From Alectoria sarmentosa (lineage: Eukaryota; Ascomycota; Lecanoromycetes; Lecanorales; Parmeliaceae): a stretch of 64,000 bases of DNA. The translations under genes were made by a program, and so were the position numbers. The stretch spans positions 1-64,000 of the forward strand of contig WOGZ01000035.1 of NCBI GenBank assembly GCA_009733775.1. The letters run 5' to 3'. This document shows, in pieces, positions 10,501 through 21,716 of this stretch; position 1 is the stretch's first letter, and each line of letters opens with the position of its first letter. Below the pieces are notes generated by a model. It searched no databases, was not told the DNA's origin, and worked only from the letters and a program-made list of their open reading frames with translations.

Positions 10501-13303
10501 CTTGAGGTACATGTTCACCTCCCCAAAAAATCTTCTTTTTTGAGAAACACATAACAAATCTCATGTCTCTCTTGGGTCTGAGCTCCTTGATTTTACTTAT
10601 GCATTTAAAAGTTATCCGGTTTCAGGTTTGTAAATTTGTGGACGGAGTTTTCCTTCATTCTGCAGTGTGAAATTATCTTAATGACTCCCTTTGATTATAT
10701 AGGTGACGGCGACGTTCGGATAGGTGACTTTGGTTTGGCAAGACCTGGCGACTATCGGGGTTCTGTCAATAACCCTCGTATTGCAACAGGGGAAAGTTTT
10801 GGTAGCTTCACCAAGGATGTAGGCACCGCTTCCTATGTTGCACCTGAAGTCCGGTCTGTAGGAAATGGAAAATACAACGAGAAGGCAGATGTAAGCACTC
10901 CATTCACCCTCTTCCTTGGACGCCCGAGGTTCATCGCCCCCCAAATCTTGTCATCTGATGGTGCTTTCGTAGAATTGTAGCTTCGCGATCTGGAGACCTG
11001 CCCCCTGATTCTGTCAATGCTAATGCAAAGATATCAGATATACTCTTTAGGTGTGATCTTGCTTGAGATGAATGTCCTGTTCAGCACAGGTATGGAGCGG
11101 GCAGAGACCCTGGAACTCTTACAGAAAGAGGAGCATACGCTCCCTGCGGCCCTCGAAAATCCAGAAAAAGCAACTCAAGCAATGATTTTCATGTCCTTGG
11201 TCCAACACAAACCTTCCCAACGACCAAGCAGCTCGGACCTCCTCCACAGCGGTCAAATCCCAGTTCAAGATGAAGATGAATCCTTTCGTGTAGCACGCCG
11301 ACTTCTGACAGATCGGGCTTCGCACTTCCGGTCACAGTTCATCAACAGTCTATTCAACGAAAGACATGCGATGGACGATTCGTCAGGTTCAGTGCGAACC
11401 GCATCTACGGATCCGATGCAGGCTGTCACATTACTTGATGATTTGAAAGCTATGTCACGGTCTTTGCCTGACGACTTGGATCTTCAAGCCTTGGTTAGAA
11501 AGACATTGACGGCAATCTTTCAACGTCATGGGGTAGTCGAAAGAACGGATAGCCCTGCTCTGTTTCCATATCACTCTTGCTATCCGTCGGCAGATGTCGT
11601 TCTGTTCCTTTCTCCAACGGGTAAGGTAATGCAACTACCGTACGACCTTATACTACCGAATGCAATGTTGCTGGCCCGCCACTCACGACCCGAAAGGAAA
11701 ACTTTCGTCTTTGATAACGTGTACAGGGTCGATCATCCACGGAATCGGCCCAAGATATTCGGAGAAGCTAATTTCGATCTCGTGTCAGAGAATAGCCTCA
11801 ACCTTGCGCTTCACGAGGCTGAAGTACTCAAAGTCGTTGACGAGATCCTCGACGCATTCCCAAACTTGGCATCTGTGCAGATGTGCTACCATATTAATCA
11901 TGCGCAACTACTAGATGCCATTCTACGTTTCTGCGATATAGAGGATTCGAAATGCTCTACTGTCAAGGAAACAATCAGCAAGCTCCATACGGGGGAATGG
12001 ACATGGGCAAAAGTAAGGCACGAATTACGTGGATCTCCAATTGCTGTTGCTGCGACTTCACTAGATGAGCTCGAACGTTTTGACTTCCGAGATACATTGG
12101 AAAAGGCTATTACGAGGATCCGGTCGATCATCAAAGACACTGCAGATCTTGAATCGGCATTTGCTCATATGCATGCCGTCACCAATTACCTTGCCCGCTT
12201 GAATATCAAGCGCAGGGTTTATCTCACTCCTTTAAGCAGCTACAACGAGAAATTCTACCGTGGCAACCTACTGTTTCAATGTCTCTACGACCAGAAAAAA
12301 AGATCAGTCCTTGCAGCCGGAGGTCGCTATGACCAGCTCATCCGCGATCACCAACCTATTACGTCAAGGAAGACTCGCGTCCATGCGGTAGGGTTTCAGC
12401 TAGCTTGGACTGGGCTTTGTGCGGACATGGCGAGCTATCTTAAGAGGGGGGCCAAGTCAAAGGCCAAGAGGAAGCCCCAACTTCTGACGAACTGGGGGTG
12501 GACCAAGAGACGATGCGACGTCCTTATCGACAGTTTCGATCAAGGTCTCCTCGACTCGGTCGGTGTCGATATACTGCACGAGCTTTGGTCGAATGGTATT
12601 AGCGCGGAGCTTGCTGAGGGAAATCACGGTACCAATGCCGAAACAACGTTTGCGAAGAGCCAAGATGGAAAGGAAGATCATAGCTGGGTGGTATTGATCA
12701 AGTCAGAGGATTCAATGAAAGTCAAGACCACCAGTAGAAAGGATGAGATCGAGGTCCGACCATCAGATCTCAATGGACATCTTCGTAGCGAAATTCGTGA
12801 GCGAGACAGATTAGAAGGCCGAGCACCAAGAACATCAACACTGCATCAAGGAAGCCAACAAGACGTGAATGGCCCTGAACCCGATCGTGAGGTAGATATC
12901 AAAGTCCTGATGTCGCAGAATAAGGGCAAGAAGATCAATCGAAAGACCATCGTGGGAGAGGGTGAACTGTTCTCTGAAATCCCTTCTGATTCCGAATGTA
13001 CTAACTGTATTAGCCCAACAGCGCAAGGTGGAATACCTCCTGAATTGTGCAGATAGCCCTATCGTAGCAATTGAAACTAAAGACGACATCTTCGATGGTA
13101 TCATCGACACCCGCCTATCCGATCCTGAATCATGGAAGAAGTTCATTCAAAGCGCTGCTCCAGGCGAGCGCCAGTATCTTGGACAGCTGCAAAATTTACT
13201 CAAAACCATAGCAAAAGAATCCGTACGTGGGAATTCGACCGCGATAGTCTACAATTTCCGTACGAAGGCGTGCATCTCGTATAACCTGGGAAAGGCATCG
13301 TAA
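7599..13303 (+). CDS. gcn2: eIF2alpha kinase Gcn2 (cpc-3 type)
   Basis: Seven exons: 7599-8627, 8782-9470, 9620-10130, 10313-10460, 10703-10890, 11038-12961 and 13014-13303, 1592 aa. An acceptor at 8769 would add four residues. Gcn2 senses uncharged tRNA and stalled ribosomes and phosphorylates eIF2alpha to trigger general amino-acid control. Domains: RWD (about 8-130, Gcn1 contact); charged linker; pseudokinase (about 230-520, [10 protein letters not shown] in place of HRD); protein kinase ([31 protein letters not shown], with a long acidic insert near 620-710); HisRS-like domain (about 1000-1430, including AAGGRYDQL); C-terminal ribosome/dimer domain. The ATG at 7599 was chosen; a preceding TTG is not a fungal start. 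Five of the six introns are unusually long (147-242 nt), and two are introner-like. Confidence 0.96.
8628..8781 (+). repeat. Introner-like intron A (Gcn2 intron 1)
   Basis: A 154-nt intron sharing GTCACAAGAAGTGTTTCGGG, CCCGAAACCTGTCT and AAGCAATGCTGACCCAGAA (8753-8771) with intron B in the royal-jelly-like gene. The hosts are unrelated. Confidence 0.8.
9471..9619 (+). repeat. Introner-like intron D (Gcn2 intron 2)
   Basis: A 149-nt intron, 5' end GTAGGTATTTTT, with a central GAGTCTTGAGACGTGTCTTG that matches GAGGATTGAGGCATGTCTTA in intron E of the ABCC gene. It uses a different branch region (GTACTAACGG) from introns A and B. Confidence 0.65.
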
Positions 13304-13746
13304 CGATGGTATGAACACTTTTGGTGGGTAAGTTTCCCCGAGGTGACGTTGAAACTAGGTCTATTGCCAGGAAGACTCCCTTTTCCGTACTCGAGTCCTA
13401 GGTATGGGCACCTAGCCCTGGGACTATTTACCGGATACTTCAGTCATGCAAGCCTAGCGATGCATATACCTAGGGCATCCAACCGGCGTTGTCAGTACGT
13501 AGTCTACTCCTTGATCTCAATATAGTTGTTGGATCAGGGTGATGGTCCCTACACACAGTCAAAGGTGGACAAACGTGCTAGCGTAGTGATGTATAGTAAG
13601 TCCAATGGTATACGGCCAGCCTACCATCATGTCCCTTGTCGTATCTACGTTAATCACAGCCAACCAGGCACAGGCGCCGATGATTGTGTCAATCTCAATT
13701 TTTGACCACTGCGTTTGGAGTTCTTGGGTATCATACAGTGAATATC
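13304..13746. other. Gcn2/Cwc2 convergent 3' spacer
   Basis: No gene seen. It lies between two stop codons and holds the 3' untranslated regions. Confidence 0.6.
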
Positions 13747-14955
13747 TCAATCGCTATCATCATCATCGCTGCCATATCCCACTAAATGACCTGCTGGCGC
13801 TGCAGCCGAAGCAGCCGTCCTCACTTTCCCTCCAGTGCTCAAAGTATGCTTCTGTAGGGCCGCCAACGTTGAATTCGAGAAGATACCCTTCTCTCCTTCA
13901 GCCGCTGCCTCACCATCCTGACCATCCTCAATGAGGTATCTCTCATCCGCTTCAACCGCTGCCTGTCCCCCACCACCTTCCAGCTCCCTACTCCTAGCAT
14001 ACCAAACCTGATCGGGCGCCTCATAGCCCTCAAGTCCAAAGCCGCCTTCAATCCTCTTTCGCCGCTTAGCATCGGGATCCCTACCCTCAATCTCCCTTAC
14101 AAAATCTTCTGGTAATGCCCTCCTGACTGCCTCGGCAGCTTGTTCTTCGATCTTTCTTGCTTCCCTCTTTTGCGCCATCGGATTCGGATCCACAGTTGCC
14201 CATCGTACATTCAGAATCTCGCTGTGGTCTAGGCTTTGATGCGCCATAGCTTCCTTCGCAAATTGGCTGTTTGCTTCATTGGTGTAAGTAACGAAAGCAA
14301 CGCCTCGGGCAGTGAGACAACGTATGCGGTCAACTTGGCCCCATTCTGCGAAGTGACGAGCTACTACTTCTTCGATGTCGTCTGTGACATGTATCCTGCC
14401 CACGTAGAGTGTCCTATTCTGCCGCATGAAGCTGCCAACACCACCCATGTCGTCCCGGTAATCGCTATGCTTGTCTCTCCCGAAGCAATCCACGTTGGGG
14501 TTGAAGGTATCGAACAGACCCGGTAAGCGGTGTAAGTACTCGCACTCTTGTCCTCGGGGGCACAGTCCCTTTGAGAAGAACAGGCAGAAATAACTCCCGA
14601 CTACCTTGTCCCCTCTTGTGTAGCCGGAGTCTTTGGCTATGTTGCAGCGACCGGGAGCTGCGGTCTTGGAGAGATATTTGTCTTCGCGGTCGCCGCCTGA
14701 CCACTTGTTATACCATATGTTGAAGATGGTCCCAGTTTGAGGCGGAGGTTCATGTTTGAGGGTTGAAGGATCAACCTGAGGTCGAGCTGGCCGCCTTTTC
14801 TTTCGTATTATCTTCTTCGTTTTTTTCTGTTCTGGATCTGGGGTATTGGAGGCTGGTGCTAGATCTGCGGTGTTGATCGTAGTGGTGAGGTCGGTTGATG
14901 TGAGGTCAGATGAAGGTGCTGGGCCAAGATCTGGGGATGGAGAGGGTGAGTCCAT
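13747..14955 (-). CDS. cwc2: Pre-mRNA splicing factor Cwc2
   Basis: A single exon of 402 codons. Cwc2 is the NineTeen-complex-related RNA-binding protein that contacts U6 snRNA and the intron at the spliceosome catalytic centre. Residues about 75-180 hold the Torus region (TGTIFNIWYNKWSGGDREDK) and the CCCH zinc finger (CLFFSKGLCPRGQECEYLH), followed by an RRM (TLYVGRIHVTDDIEEVV with RNP1-like RGVAFVTYTNE). The tail is acidic (YGSDDDDSD). The start at 14955 (MDSPSPSPD) gives the family N terminus. An in-frame upstream Met at 15102 would add 49 unlikely residues and reach into the shared promoter. Confidence 0.95.
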   Translation of the reverse strand: MDSPSPSPDLGPAPSSDLTSTDLTTTINTADLAPASNTPDPEQKKTKKIIRKKRRPARPQVDPSTLKHEPPPQTGTIFNIWYNKWSGGDREDKYLSKTAAPGRCNIAKDSGYTRGDKVVGSYFCLFFSKGLCPRGQECEYLHRLPGLFDTFNPNVDCFGRDKHSDYRDDMGGVGSFMRQNRTLYVGRIHVTDDIEEVVARHFAEWGQVDRIRCLTARGVAFVTYTNEANSQFAKEAMAHQSLDHSEILNVRWATVDPNPMAQKREARKIEEQAAEAVRRALPEDFVREIEGRDPDAKRRKRIEGGFGLEGYEAPDQVWYARSRELEGGGGQAAVEADERYLIEDGQDGEAAAEGEKGIFSNSTLAALQKHTLSTGGKVRTAASAAAPAGHLVGYGSDDDDSD

Positions 14956-15191
14956 GGTGATTTGGTGTATAAAGATGAAGCTGAAGCAGTTCTGCCCATT
15001 CATCCATCTGACAAATCCATGTCGGCAGTGGCGCCAGGCGCTAATATTGCGGGTGCTAGATACCCCTAACGCCGATCTCCCGTATGTAAACAATGCACAC
15101 AATCTATGTCAGGTCACGCCCCCGCACTCCGCCTCTATTCTCTCAACCTAAGACCAAGTCATTCAAGGAGCTGACAGGCGACGCAGGAAAT
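14956..15191. promoter_or_regulatory. Bidirectional promoter, Cwc2 / Cut12-like
   Basis: A 236-bp spacer between two divergent start codons must contain both core promoters. No specific factor site was identified. Confidence 0.6.
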
Positions 15192-17419
15192 ATGTTGGAG
15201 TGGCTTACGGGTTCCACGCGACCAGCAGACGCCCATTGCACTCAAACAGGTACATCCTCGCATTTTGTAGAAACTGATATTGAGCTTACGAGAGGACAGA
15301 TGATGGCATCACGTACATTGAAGAACCACCGGAAACCCCGGCACCATTGTTCGCGGTCCGCGCCTTCAAGACCGCCATCTTTGGGACGCCTCACCCAGAT
15401 CAAAGGGGCGTTAGACCTCCTACGCAACCAGTGGAGGAAGAAAGAGATGTTGCGAAGGCCCAGCCCGCGGAAAAGGTGGGAGAGGGCCAACCTCATGATG
15501 CAGCCGCAAATAGCTATTTGGAAGACCCTGTCGCGGTCCTTAAACTTGATCCCCTAGCGTCTCCAACCAAAGGTATCCTCCTAACTCCCGGTACTGCGGC
15601 CACTCGTCGCAAGACGGTGTCATTCGGGACCTTGATGGCCGATGCCCAGAAAAAAGGGGAACACTCGCCATCAACGAAGGCAAACTGTGATTCGACACTG
15701 AAAAGTAGGCGGAATCTAGAGGCGCCAGATGCAAGCTCTGGAATTCAACCTCGCCAATCAAGTCTTACCAAAACCCTCATAGAATTGTCCAAGCAGAAAA
15801 CCACCAACAAGGAGATTTCGATTACGTCCAGTGAACAGGGACCTATGAGGGAATCTGCTTCAAGTATTGGCGTCCAGACGGAAAATACAGATCAAATCGC
15901 TGATAGTACTGTGGATCTGAGTCAACCGTGCTCAAGATCAGGGCAGCATTGGAAGACCGAGTACGAGCAATACCACAAGAGGTCAAATCGCGAAATGAAG
16001 AAAATCATTGTATATGGCCAGAATGTGAAGTCTTATGCCGTTAAAAAGGACTCCGAAGCCACTGGCCTGGGCGAGAAGCTGAAGAAGGAGCTCGTTAAGG
16101 TTGCTGCAATGGAGAGGAAGGTCTCAAAGTTAGCCGCGCAGCTAAAAATTTCTCACGCGCAAGGTCCAGAAAAGGAGAACGAGCAGACCAGGCTCGTCAG
16201 CGAGCTTGCACAACAGACAGCCTTGGCCATACGATACAAGCAAAGAGCTGACCATCACAGAAGAGTAATGCAGAAGGAGAAGGGTGCTGACGGTTCAGAT
16301 GGCGAAGGAGACAACAGGCGCGTAATGGAAGAGGCTGACGAATGGTCATCCAAAGAGGTAGATTCGCCAGAAGTTGTTGATCAGTCCGCACAAACAGACA
16401 CTTTACACGCTCAATTGGAGACATTGCGTATGGGTGCGAAAATAGCAGAAGATCAAGCGGCAAAGCTTGAAGCTGAGAATGGTGCTCTCAAGCGAAGCCT
16501 AGCGAGAGTCAAAGGAGAGATGATGAGCTATGAATCACGGCGGCAGGCAAGAGAAGAGAGGTTCAAGAGAAGGGAAGCAAAATACAAAAATGATCAAATG
16601 GCATGCCAAGCTGAACTCGCGAAGCTTACCGTTGAGCATCGGAAGTTGTTGCTCGCCTCTGGCCAACCATCAAAAGCAGAAAATCTGGCTCGTCCACAGC
16701 CAACGGCCTGCTACGACGATCTAAGAGGACTCACCGGGAACCCAAATCCTTCAGGAAGCGCACTCGCAAATGATAAAACAACGGGCTATGAGCCTCTTGG
16801 ACTGGATCGCATCTCCAAACCATACCTTTCGCCTCGCAAAAGCAGGGTGCAAAAGTCTGTGGTGGATATATGGACATTGAGCAGTCCCAGAGATGCCGTT
16901 GACAAGATATCGCCCTCGAAAGAACCTACGGAGCTTCCCCCTTCCAGTGTGAGACACGATATACAACGAACGCTGAAAGAAATCGATCAGAATCTCATCC
17001 CTGAACAGCACCGGGGGAAGGTATCAAATCCCGAACCCCGTCTCTTGCAGGCAAATAATGCCCACAAATCACCCACACGAACAGTGCTTCAATCTCAACG
17101 GGGCATGTCATCACCAATCCACCGCACGCCTGATCGGCGACCTACCAACTCGCCACGACCTGCCATGGTCGATCTCACATCAGGTCCTGCTAAAGTCGGG
17201 CCTTCAGAGACGATCGTCAAGCGTAATATCAAACCCTCTACAGCTACTCTCGGTCGATCATCGAGCCTAACGACGAGGGTCGGCAGTAGGACCAGCAGCA
17301 TGACCTCGGCCAGAGGTTCGGCGTTGCCGACTGAGAGGGCGGCGGCTGCAAAGGCGAGGTTGGCGGCGAGGAGTGCGGAGAAGAGGAAGGGGCAGGACAG
17401 TGAAGGTAAACTTGGGTAG
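15192..17419 (+). CDS. Spindle pole body-associated Cut12-like protein
   Basis: Two exons, 15192-15249 and 15300-17419, 725 aa. Residues about 20-50 contain the conserved Cut12-domain signature (DDGITYIEEPPETPAPLFAV, then RAFKTAIFGTP). In fission yeast Cut12 sits at the spindle pole and links to Polo kinase; that role is inferred here from the domain. The middle is a long coiled coil (about residues 255-480, with LVKVAAMERKVSKLAAQLKI and an EAENGALKRSLARVKGEMMS-like heptad run). The C terminus is Ser/Pro/Arg-rich and basic, ending in alanine-rich helix and KRKGQDSEGKLG. A 50-nt first intron hides the true start; later Met codons would lose half the signature. Confidence 0.85.
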
Positions 17420-17956
17420 AGGGTACTGTGCCTCGCACAGTGCGCACAATGGATGAGAACATGACCTGTCCAAAAAAAGTCCGCGAGCTCAGTTCGGTAG
17501 TCCAAACTTGTTTCTCGAGCAGCGTTCATTGGTCGTCAGTAGCAGCAGTGTGAACATTTTCTATTCTAGCTGAAGAGGCCACAGTCTCGGCTGTGAAATC
17601 CGAGAGAAGAATAATTAGCAGGTATTAATGATATTGATTGGACGACTGCACGACAGGGCGTCTGAGTCTGTGACTCTACGCTGTTAGATCCTATCATTCT
17701 GGGTAAAGTGCAGGTAGGTCGAGCCTCCACCATGCCCACCCATTCTAACTTCTCCTTGTAATTCCACCTTCAGCGCCATGTATGTGATCTCCTTCGGTGA
17801 TAATAATCCATCGTTGGTATGCAGTGACAAGGGCCACCAACGCCATATGAACGCCGTTCGCTATGCCGCAATTGAAGCAAATGGCGAACAAAGGCATGCA
17901 AAGAGGGGCGAGATTTGCAGGTTGGCGAATTGCAATTCCCGTTTGCTGCCCGCTCC
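17420..17956. other. Convergent 3' spacer, Cut12-like / Cdc34
   Basis: No gene supported. Both flanking genes end into it. Confidence 0.55.
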
Positions 17957-18727
17957 CTAGAGGTTTTTTTCGTTCTCGTTCTCCTCATGATCCTCATCGT
18001 CGCCCTCCTCTTGATCCTCGTCGTCCGGAAGACCATCATCCCCATCCTCGGTCATCTCAGCATCGGTGTCACTACCCCCAAAATCATCCTCCTCATCGCT
18101 GTCGACCCAGAACTCCCGATCATCAACAGGCTTCTCCGGTATCTTGGCCGTAGATTCGTGTGTCGGCATGACGAATCCTGCTGGGATGTCTTCCTTACTC
18201 TTCTCCACGTCTGCCTTGACCTTTTTCTTGAAACCTCCCAAATCCTTCCGCAGCATCACACCAGCATCGACATTGGCTGGAGAGGAGCACTCGGCGTCGT
18301 CGAGGAGCGAGATGATGGAAAGGAGGATGGACTCCACGCGCTGAGCAGGTGACCAACGTTCCCCAGCACTCTCGCCGGACATCTCGTCATCGCCTGGGGC
18401 GTGTAGAATGGAGATGCAGAGTTTGCCGTCGGCGTAGATATTTGGATGGAAGAGAGCGCGGTTGAATTGGAAAGAGGGAGGGGTGTAAGGGTAATTGTGG
18501 GGGAAGTTCATCTTGGCTTTGAAATAACCACCATAATAGAGCGAATCGGGGTTGATGACGATGAGAGCAACGTTCCAATTAAAGATATCATCATTATTGA
18601 GCTGCAGAGATGTCAGTCATGGTTGCTGGCGAGTTCATGTGAGGGAGCACGGGCTGACCTCAACGTTGACCCACTTCTCCTGCGAAAGAGCCTTGTACTC
18701 GTTTTGAAGGATCTTGCTTGCCGCCAT
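17957..18727 (-). CDS. cdc34: Ubiquitin-conjugating enzyme E2, Cdc34/Ubc3 type
   Basis: Two exons, 18659-18727 and 17957-18601, 237 aa. Cdc34 is the E2 that works with SCF ubiquitin ligases to build K48 chains on cell-cycle regulators. The UBC fold spans residues about 5-170. The catalytic cysteine lies in DGKLCISILH and is followed by the Cdc34-specific acidic-loop insertion (APGDDEMSGESAGERWSPAQ). The C-terminal tail is strongly acidic (DSDEEDDFGGSDTDAEMTED, then poly-acidic), as in Cdc34, where it binds the cullin canyon. The first 23 codons are in a separate exon after a GTCAGC donor. Length is shorter than yeast Cdc34 but usual for filamentous fungi. Confidence 0.93.
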
Positions 18728-19926
18728 CTTGGCTCCGTGGATGGCGTGCAGCTGACTGGTCAAGAGCAGTAAAGTGGGTAGAAGCAGGCGGTAGCTCGTG
18801 GACTGAAAGATGACTGACAGCCTTTGGTATAGAGTATGGGCTGAGGGTGATGCTGAGAAGAGAAAAGGAAAGATGGAGTGAGTGCAAGGGGGGGGGGGGG
18901 TTACTACTTGGAAGCAGAGTGAGTGTTATGGTTCATGGTGGTGATGGGTGTTGATTGTGTGATTTGTGTGATTTGTGGTATTTATGGCATTTGTGTTGAG
19001 ATGTGTGAAATGTGAGTAATGTTGGATGAGGTCAGCACTTGATGAAGGGAGAGGATTACTGTAAGTCTGAAGAATGAAGAATATAATGCTTTCAAGCACA
19101 AGTTCCAATATTGATAGAGTACTTTAGTCTTCAGTCAAAGTCGGATGACGAAAGTCATGCCTGCCCAATCCCCACTCGCCACCGCCCCTTCTGCCAAAGC
19201 CATTCACGCATTGTGTAAGACACGCTAAACTAACCTCCGCCTCCAAGGAACAAACAAGAAAGTAGGTACCTAAAGTACCTAAAGCTTAGGGTTCAGGGCT
19301 TACCTTATGGTTTGGAAAATGGCATCATTTTGACTATCACCAAGGTACTCTACCTAACTTTTGTACTCGTAGCATCAATCACAATCACAATCACAATCAT
19401 CAACCACCAAATCACCAGGATGAAGCTGCCCAAATGCAAGCAGTAGCTATCTCATTCCCCTGGGACTTTTGCAACCGGCTGAACTTCTTTGCTGAGTCAG
19501 TGGGGGCGAGAATATGGAGATATGAAGGTGAATATTGGATGAAATCACATGACATCGAATGTGAATCAAACCCTCGGGGATGCTCAATTACCGAAGTACT
19601 AGTACTGCTCCGCTGCTTCCGAATGACAGCTTGAGCCTCACTCGAGTGCTTGCTTTCCCTCGGGAATCAAGGTCCTCGGACGACGCAATGATGATGCAAG
19701 GAAGAAAAATAAAACAAATGGTAAAGTTAACTGAATAGTTATTGCTAGCTAATTGATAACAAGACTTCTTCATTCATGCTTTCTCCTTCTCTCCTCTCCT
19801 CTCCTCTCCTCTCCTTTCCTCTTCTTTCCTCCCCTCTCCTCTCCTCTCCTCTCCGCTCCTCTCTTCGAAAAAACACCGTTTCCATCAGCATACACTGCAA
19901 ATTGAATGCTACATCCGTTCGGCAGT
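18728..19926. other. Intergenic region with G13 run and pyrimidine tract
   Basis: No gene. A run of 13 G lies at 18888-18900. TTTGTG-type repeats follow at about 18955-19000. GTAC/GGTACC palindromes occur at about 19257-19292. A CTCCT pyrimidine tract (19781-19862) sits 65-145 bp before the next start and is probably promoter or leader sequence. Confidence 0.65.
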
Positions 19927-21574
19927 ATGAAGTCAAATACCATCTTAGCCGTTGCCGGACTATCCTCCTTTGCAGCGGCTCAATCAACCCAGGCCATTAC
20001 ATATCAGAATCTGACAAGTGCAAATGTTCGCCGCGATTTGGGCTCAACCGGTCCACCAGTTGAAGAAGTTCACTATTACTATGATCAGTGGCCAATTGGG
20101 CTGGCCCTTTCAAAGCAAGGTCGGATTTTTGTCTGTTATACCAGAGGAACCTACGTTAGTGAACCCAAGTGTCTTGCCACGGCCTTCAAATGACTCGATA
20201 TTTTTCAGGCATACACCTTGGGCGAGGTGTCTAATACTACAGCTGAAGTCCCATACCCGAACCTAGCATTGAACACACCTCCCGGAGGCCTGTCTACTTC
20301 ACTCAATGGTATTCCATTCGGTAGCAACTCTACGAACACCTTCATCAGTGTTCAAGCCCTTTTCGTCACCCCCGATGATATTCTCTGGGTTCTCGACACC
20401 GTAGGTGCATTTTTCAAGGCACTTTCTTCCTGACTCAGATTGCGATTTGAATCACGACGCGCGTCTTGCGAGCAAGAAGCCCGCTCTACCGGCAACAACT
20501 GCCTTACGGTCCATCTTCTCACCTCAAAGAAGTCATACTGACTCCGGAATGTGCAGGGACGCCCCAGTACGAACGAGACAGAGATGCTTACCATGCCATA
20601 CGCCTCTCCTGGTGGCCCAAAGCTGGTAGCTATCAACTTGACGAGCAACTCAATCATTCGAGCATACACTTTTCCATCAAGTGTTCACTTCCCAGATTCC
20701 TACATGAACGACCTACGATTTGATATGCGCGCGAACGCCACGGCGTCAGGCAAAGGCATAGCGTACATCAATGACAGTAGTAACGAAGGTCGTACAGGCT
20801 TTATTATGCTCGATCTTGGTACCGGACAGTCATGGCGCCAGCTCACCCAACATCCATCTACGCTTCGTACTTTTGAGGACGTGCCTTCATATCAAGGCGT
20901 GCCCTTCTATCAACGCAGTCCTGGTCTGCCTCTTACCAATGACCAAGAAGGGCTGGACGGCATCGAGCTCTCCCTGTACGGTGACGTGATGTACTACTCA
21001 CCTCTGACGAGCGACTACCTCTACAGCATCGAAACGCAGTACCTCCGTGCGAATCCAATAGATGACGTCTTAAGCTCGCAACGGGCCTCCAACAACGTTA
21101 TGAACCTTGGCCAGCGAGGCGGGAACGCCAATGGGTTCAGCGCCGATAGTAATGGGGTCGTCTATATGCTAATGCCGGAGCAGAACGCAATCTACATATA
21201 TAACTCCACGACGCTGCAGGCGGAACCGTACGTACATTTCTGAGACGATGATTCCTTTTCGGTTTTGAGATCGAGTCACAAAACATGTTTCTGGAACAGC
21301 AAGGCCTTTTTAACCCCGAGACCTGTCTAGCGATTTCTTTCCCTACCTCAAATAAGCAATGCTGACTCCGAAGTTAAGATATGTTCGGGATCCGAGGATC
21401 ATTTGGCCCGATTCATCGAACGTTGGATTCGATGGTTATATTTACTTCAATATCAACCAGTTGCCTTATCAGCCTGATTGGAACAACGGCACGGATTTGA
21501 GACAATACCCGGGGGTAATTTTGAGATCGAAATTGCCAAACAATGGGACCAAGAGCACTGTGCTGGCAGCTTAA
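19927..21574 (+). CDS. Secreted major royal jelly/yellow-like protein
   Basis: Four exons: 19927-20154, 20209-20400, 20557-21227 and 21379-21574, 428 aa. The family (MRJP, six-bladed beta propeller) is extracellular. In fungi its biochemical role is not established, so only the fold is claimed. A signal peptide is clear (MKSNTILAVAGLSSFAAAQ). Family features are DQWPIGLALSKQGRIFVCYT, DDILWVLDTG, LVAINLTSNSIIRAYTFPSS, MNDLRFDMR and NGFSADSNGVVYMLMPEQNA. There are many N-glycosylation sequons. The start at 19927 places the hydrophobic core directly after MKSN; an in-frame ATG 21 nt upstream is possible but weakens the signal peptide. Introns 2 and 3 are introner-like, while intron 1 is ordinary (54 nt). 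Confidence 0.88.
20401..20556 (+). repeat. Introner-like intron I (royal-jelly-like gene intron 2)
   Basis: A 156-nt intron starting GTAGGTGCATTTTT. Its 3' block AAGTCATACTGACTCCGGAA (20530-20549) plus TGTGCAG matches the 3' ends of introns B and C. Confidence 0.7.
21228..21378 (+). repeat. Introner-like intron B (royal-jelly-like gene intron 3)
   Basis: A 151-nt intron with GTCACAAAACATGTTTCTGG, CCCGAGACCTGTCT and AAGCAATGCTGACTCCGAAG (21354-21373). It is the closest relative of Gcn2 intron A. Confidence 0.85.
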
Positions 21575-21716
21575 AAGTGGGCCTTTGAGACAGCACAAAG
21601 GGTACAAAAATATGATTAGAGCGACAAGGCCGATGTACTTTCTAAATGTACATGAATGTACATTAATTGTCATTCCTCAAAGGACTCGGATCCATCTACG
21701 AGTGAAACACTGAATA

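Noticed and set aside
15242..15496. Plus- and minus-strand ORFs over the start of the Cut12-like gene
   Set aside because: The conserved EEPPETPAPLFAV frame across the 50-nt intron explains the region.
19745..19987. Arg-Glu-rich minus-strand ORF
   Set aside because: Reverse reading of the CTCCT pyrimidine tract upstream of the royal-jelly-like gene.
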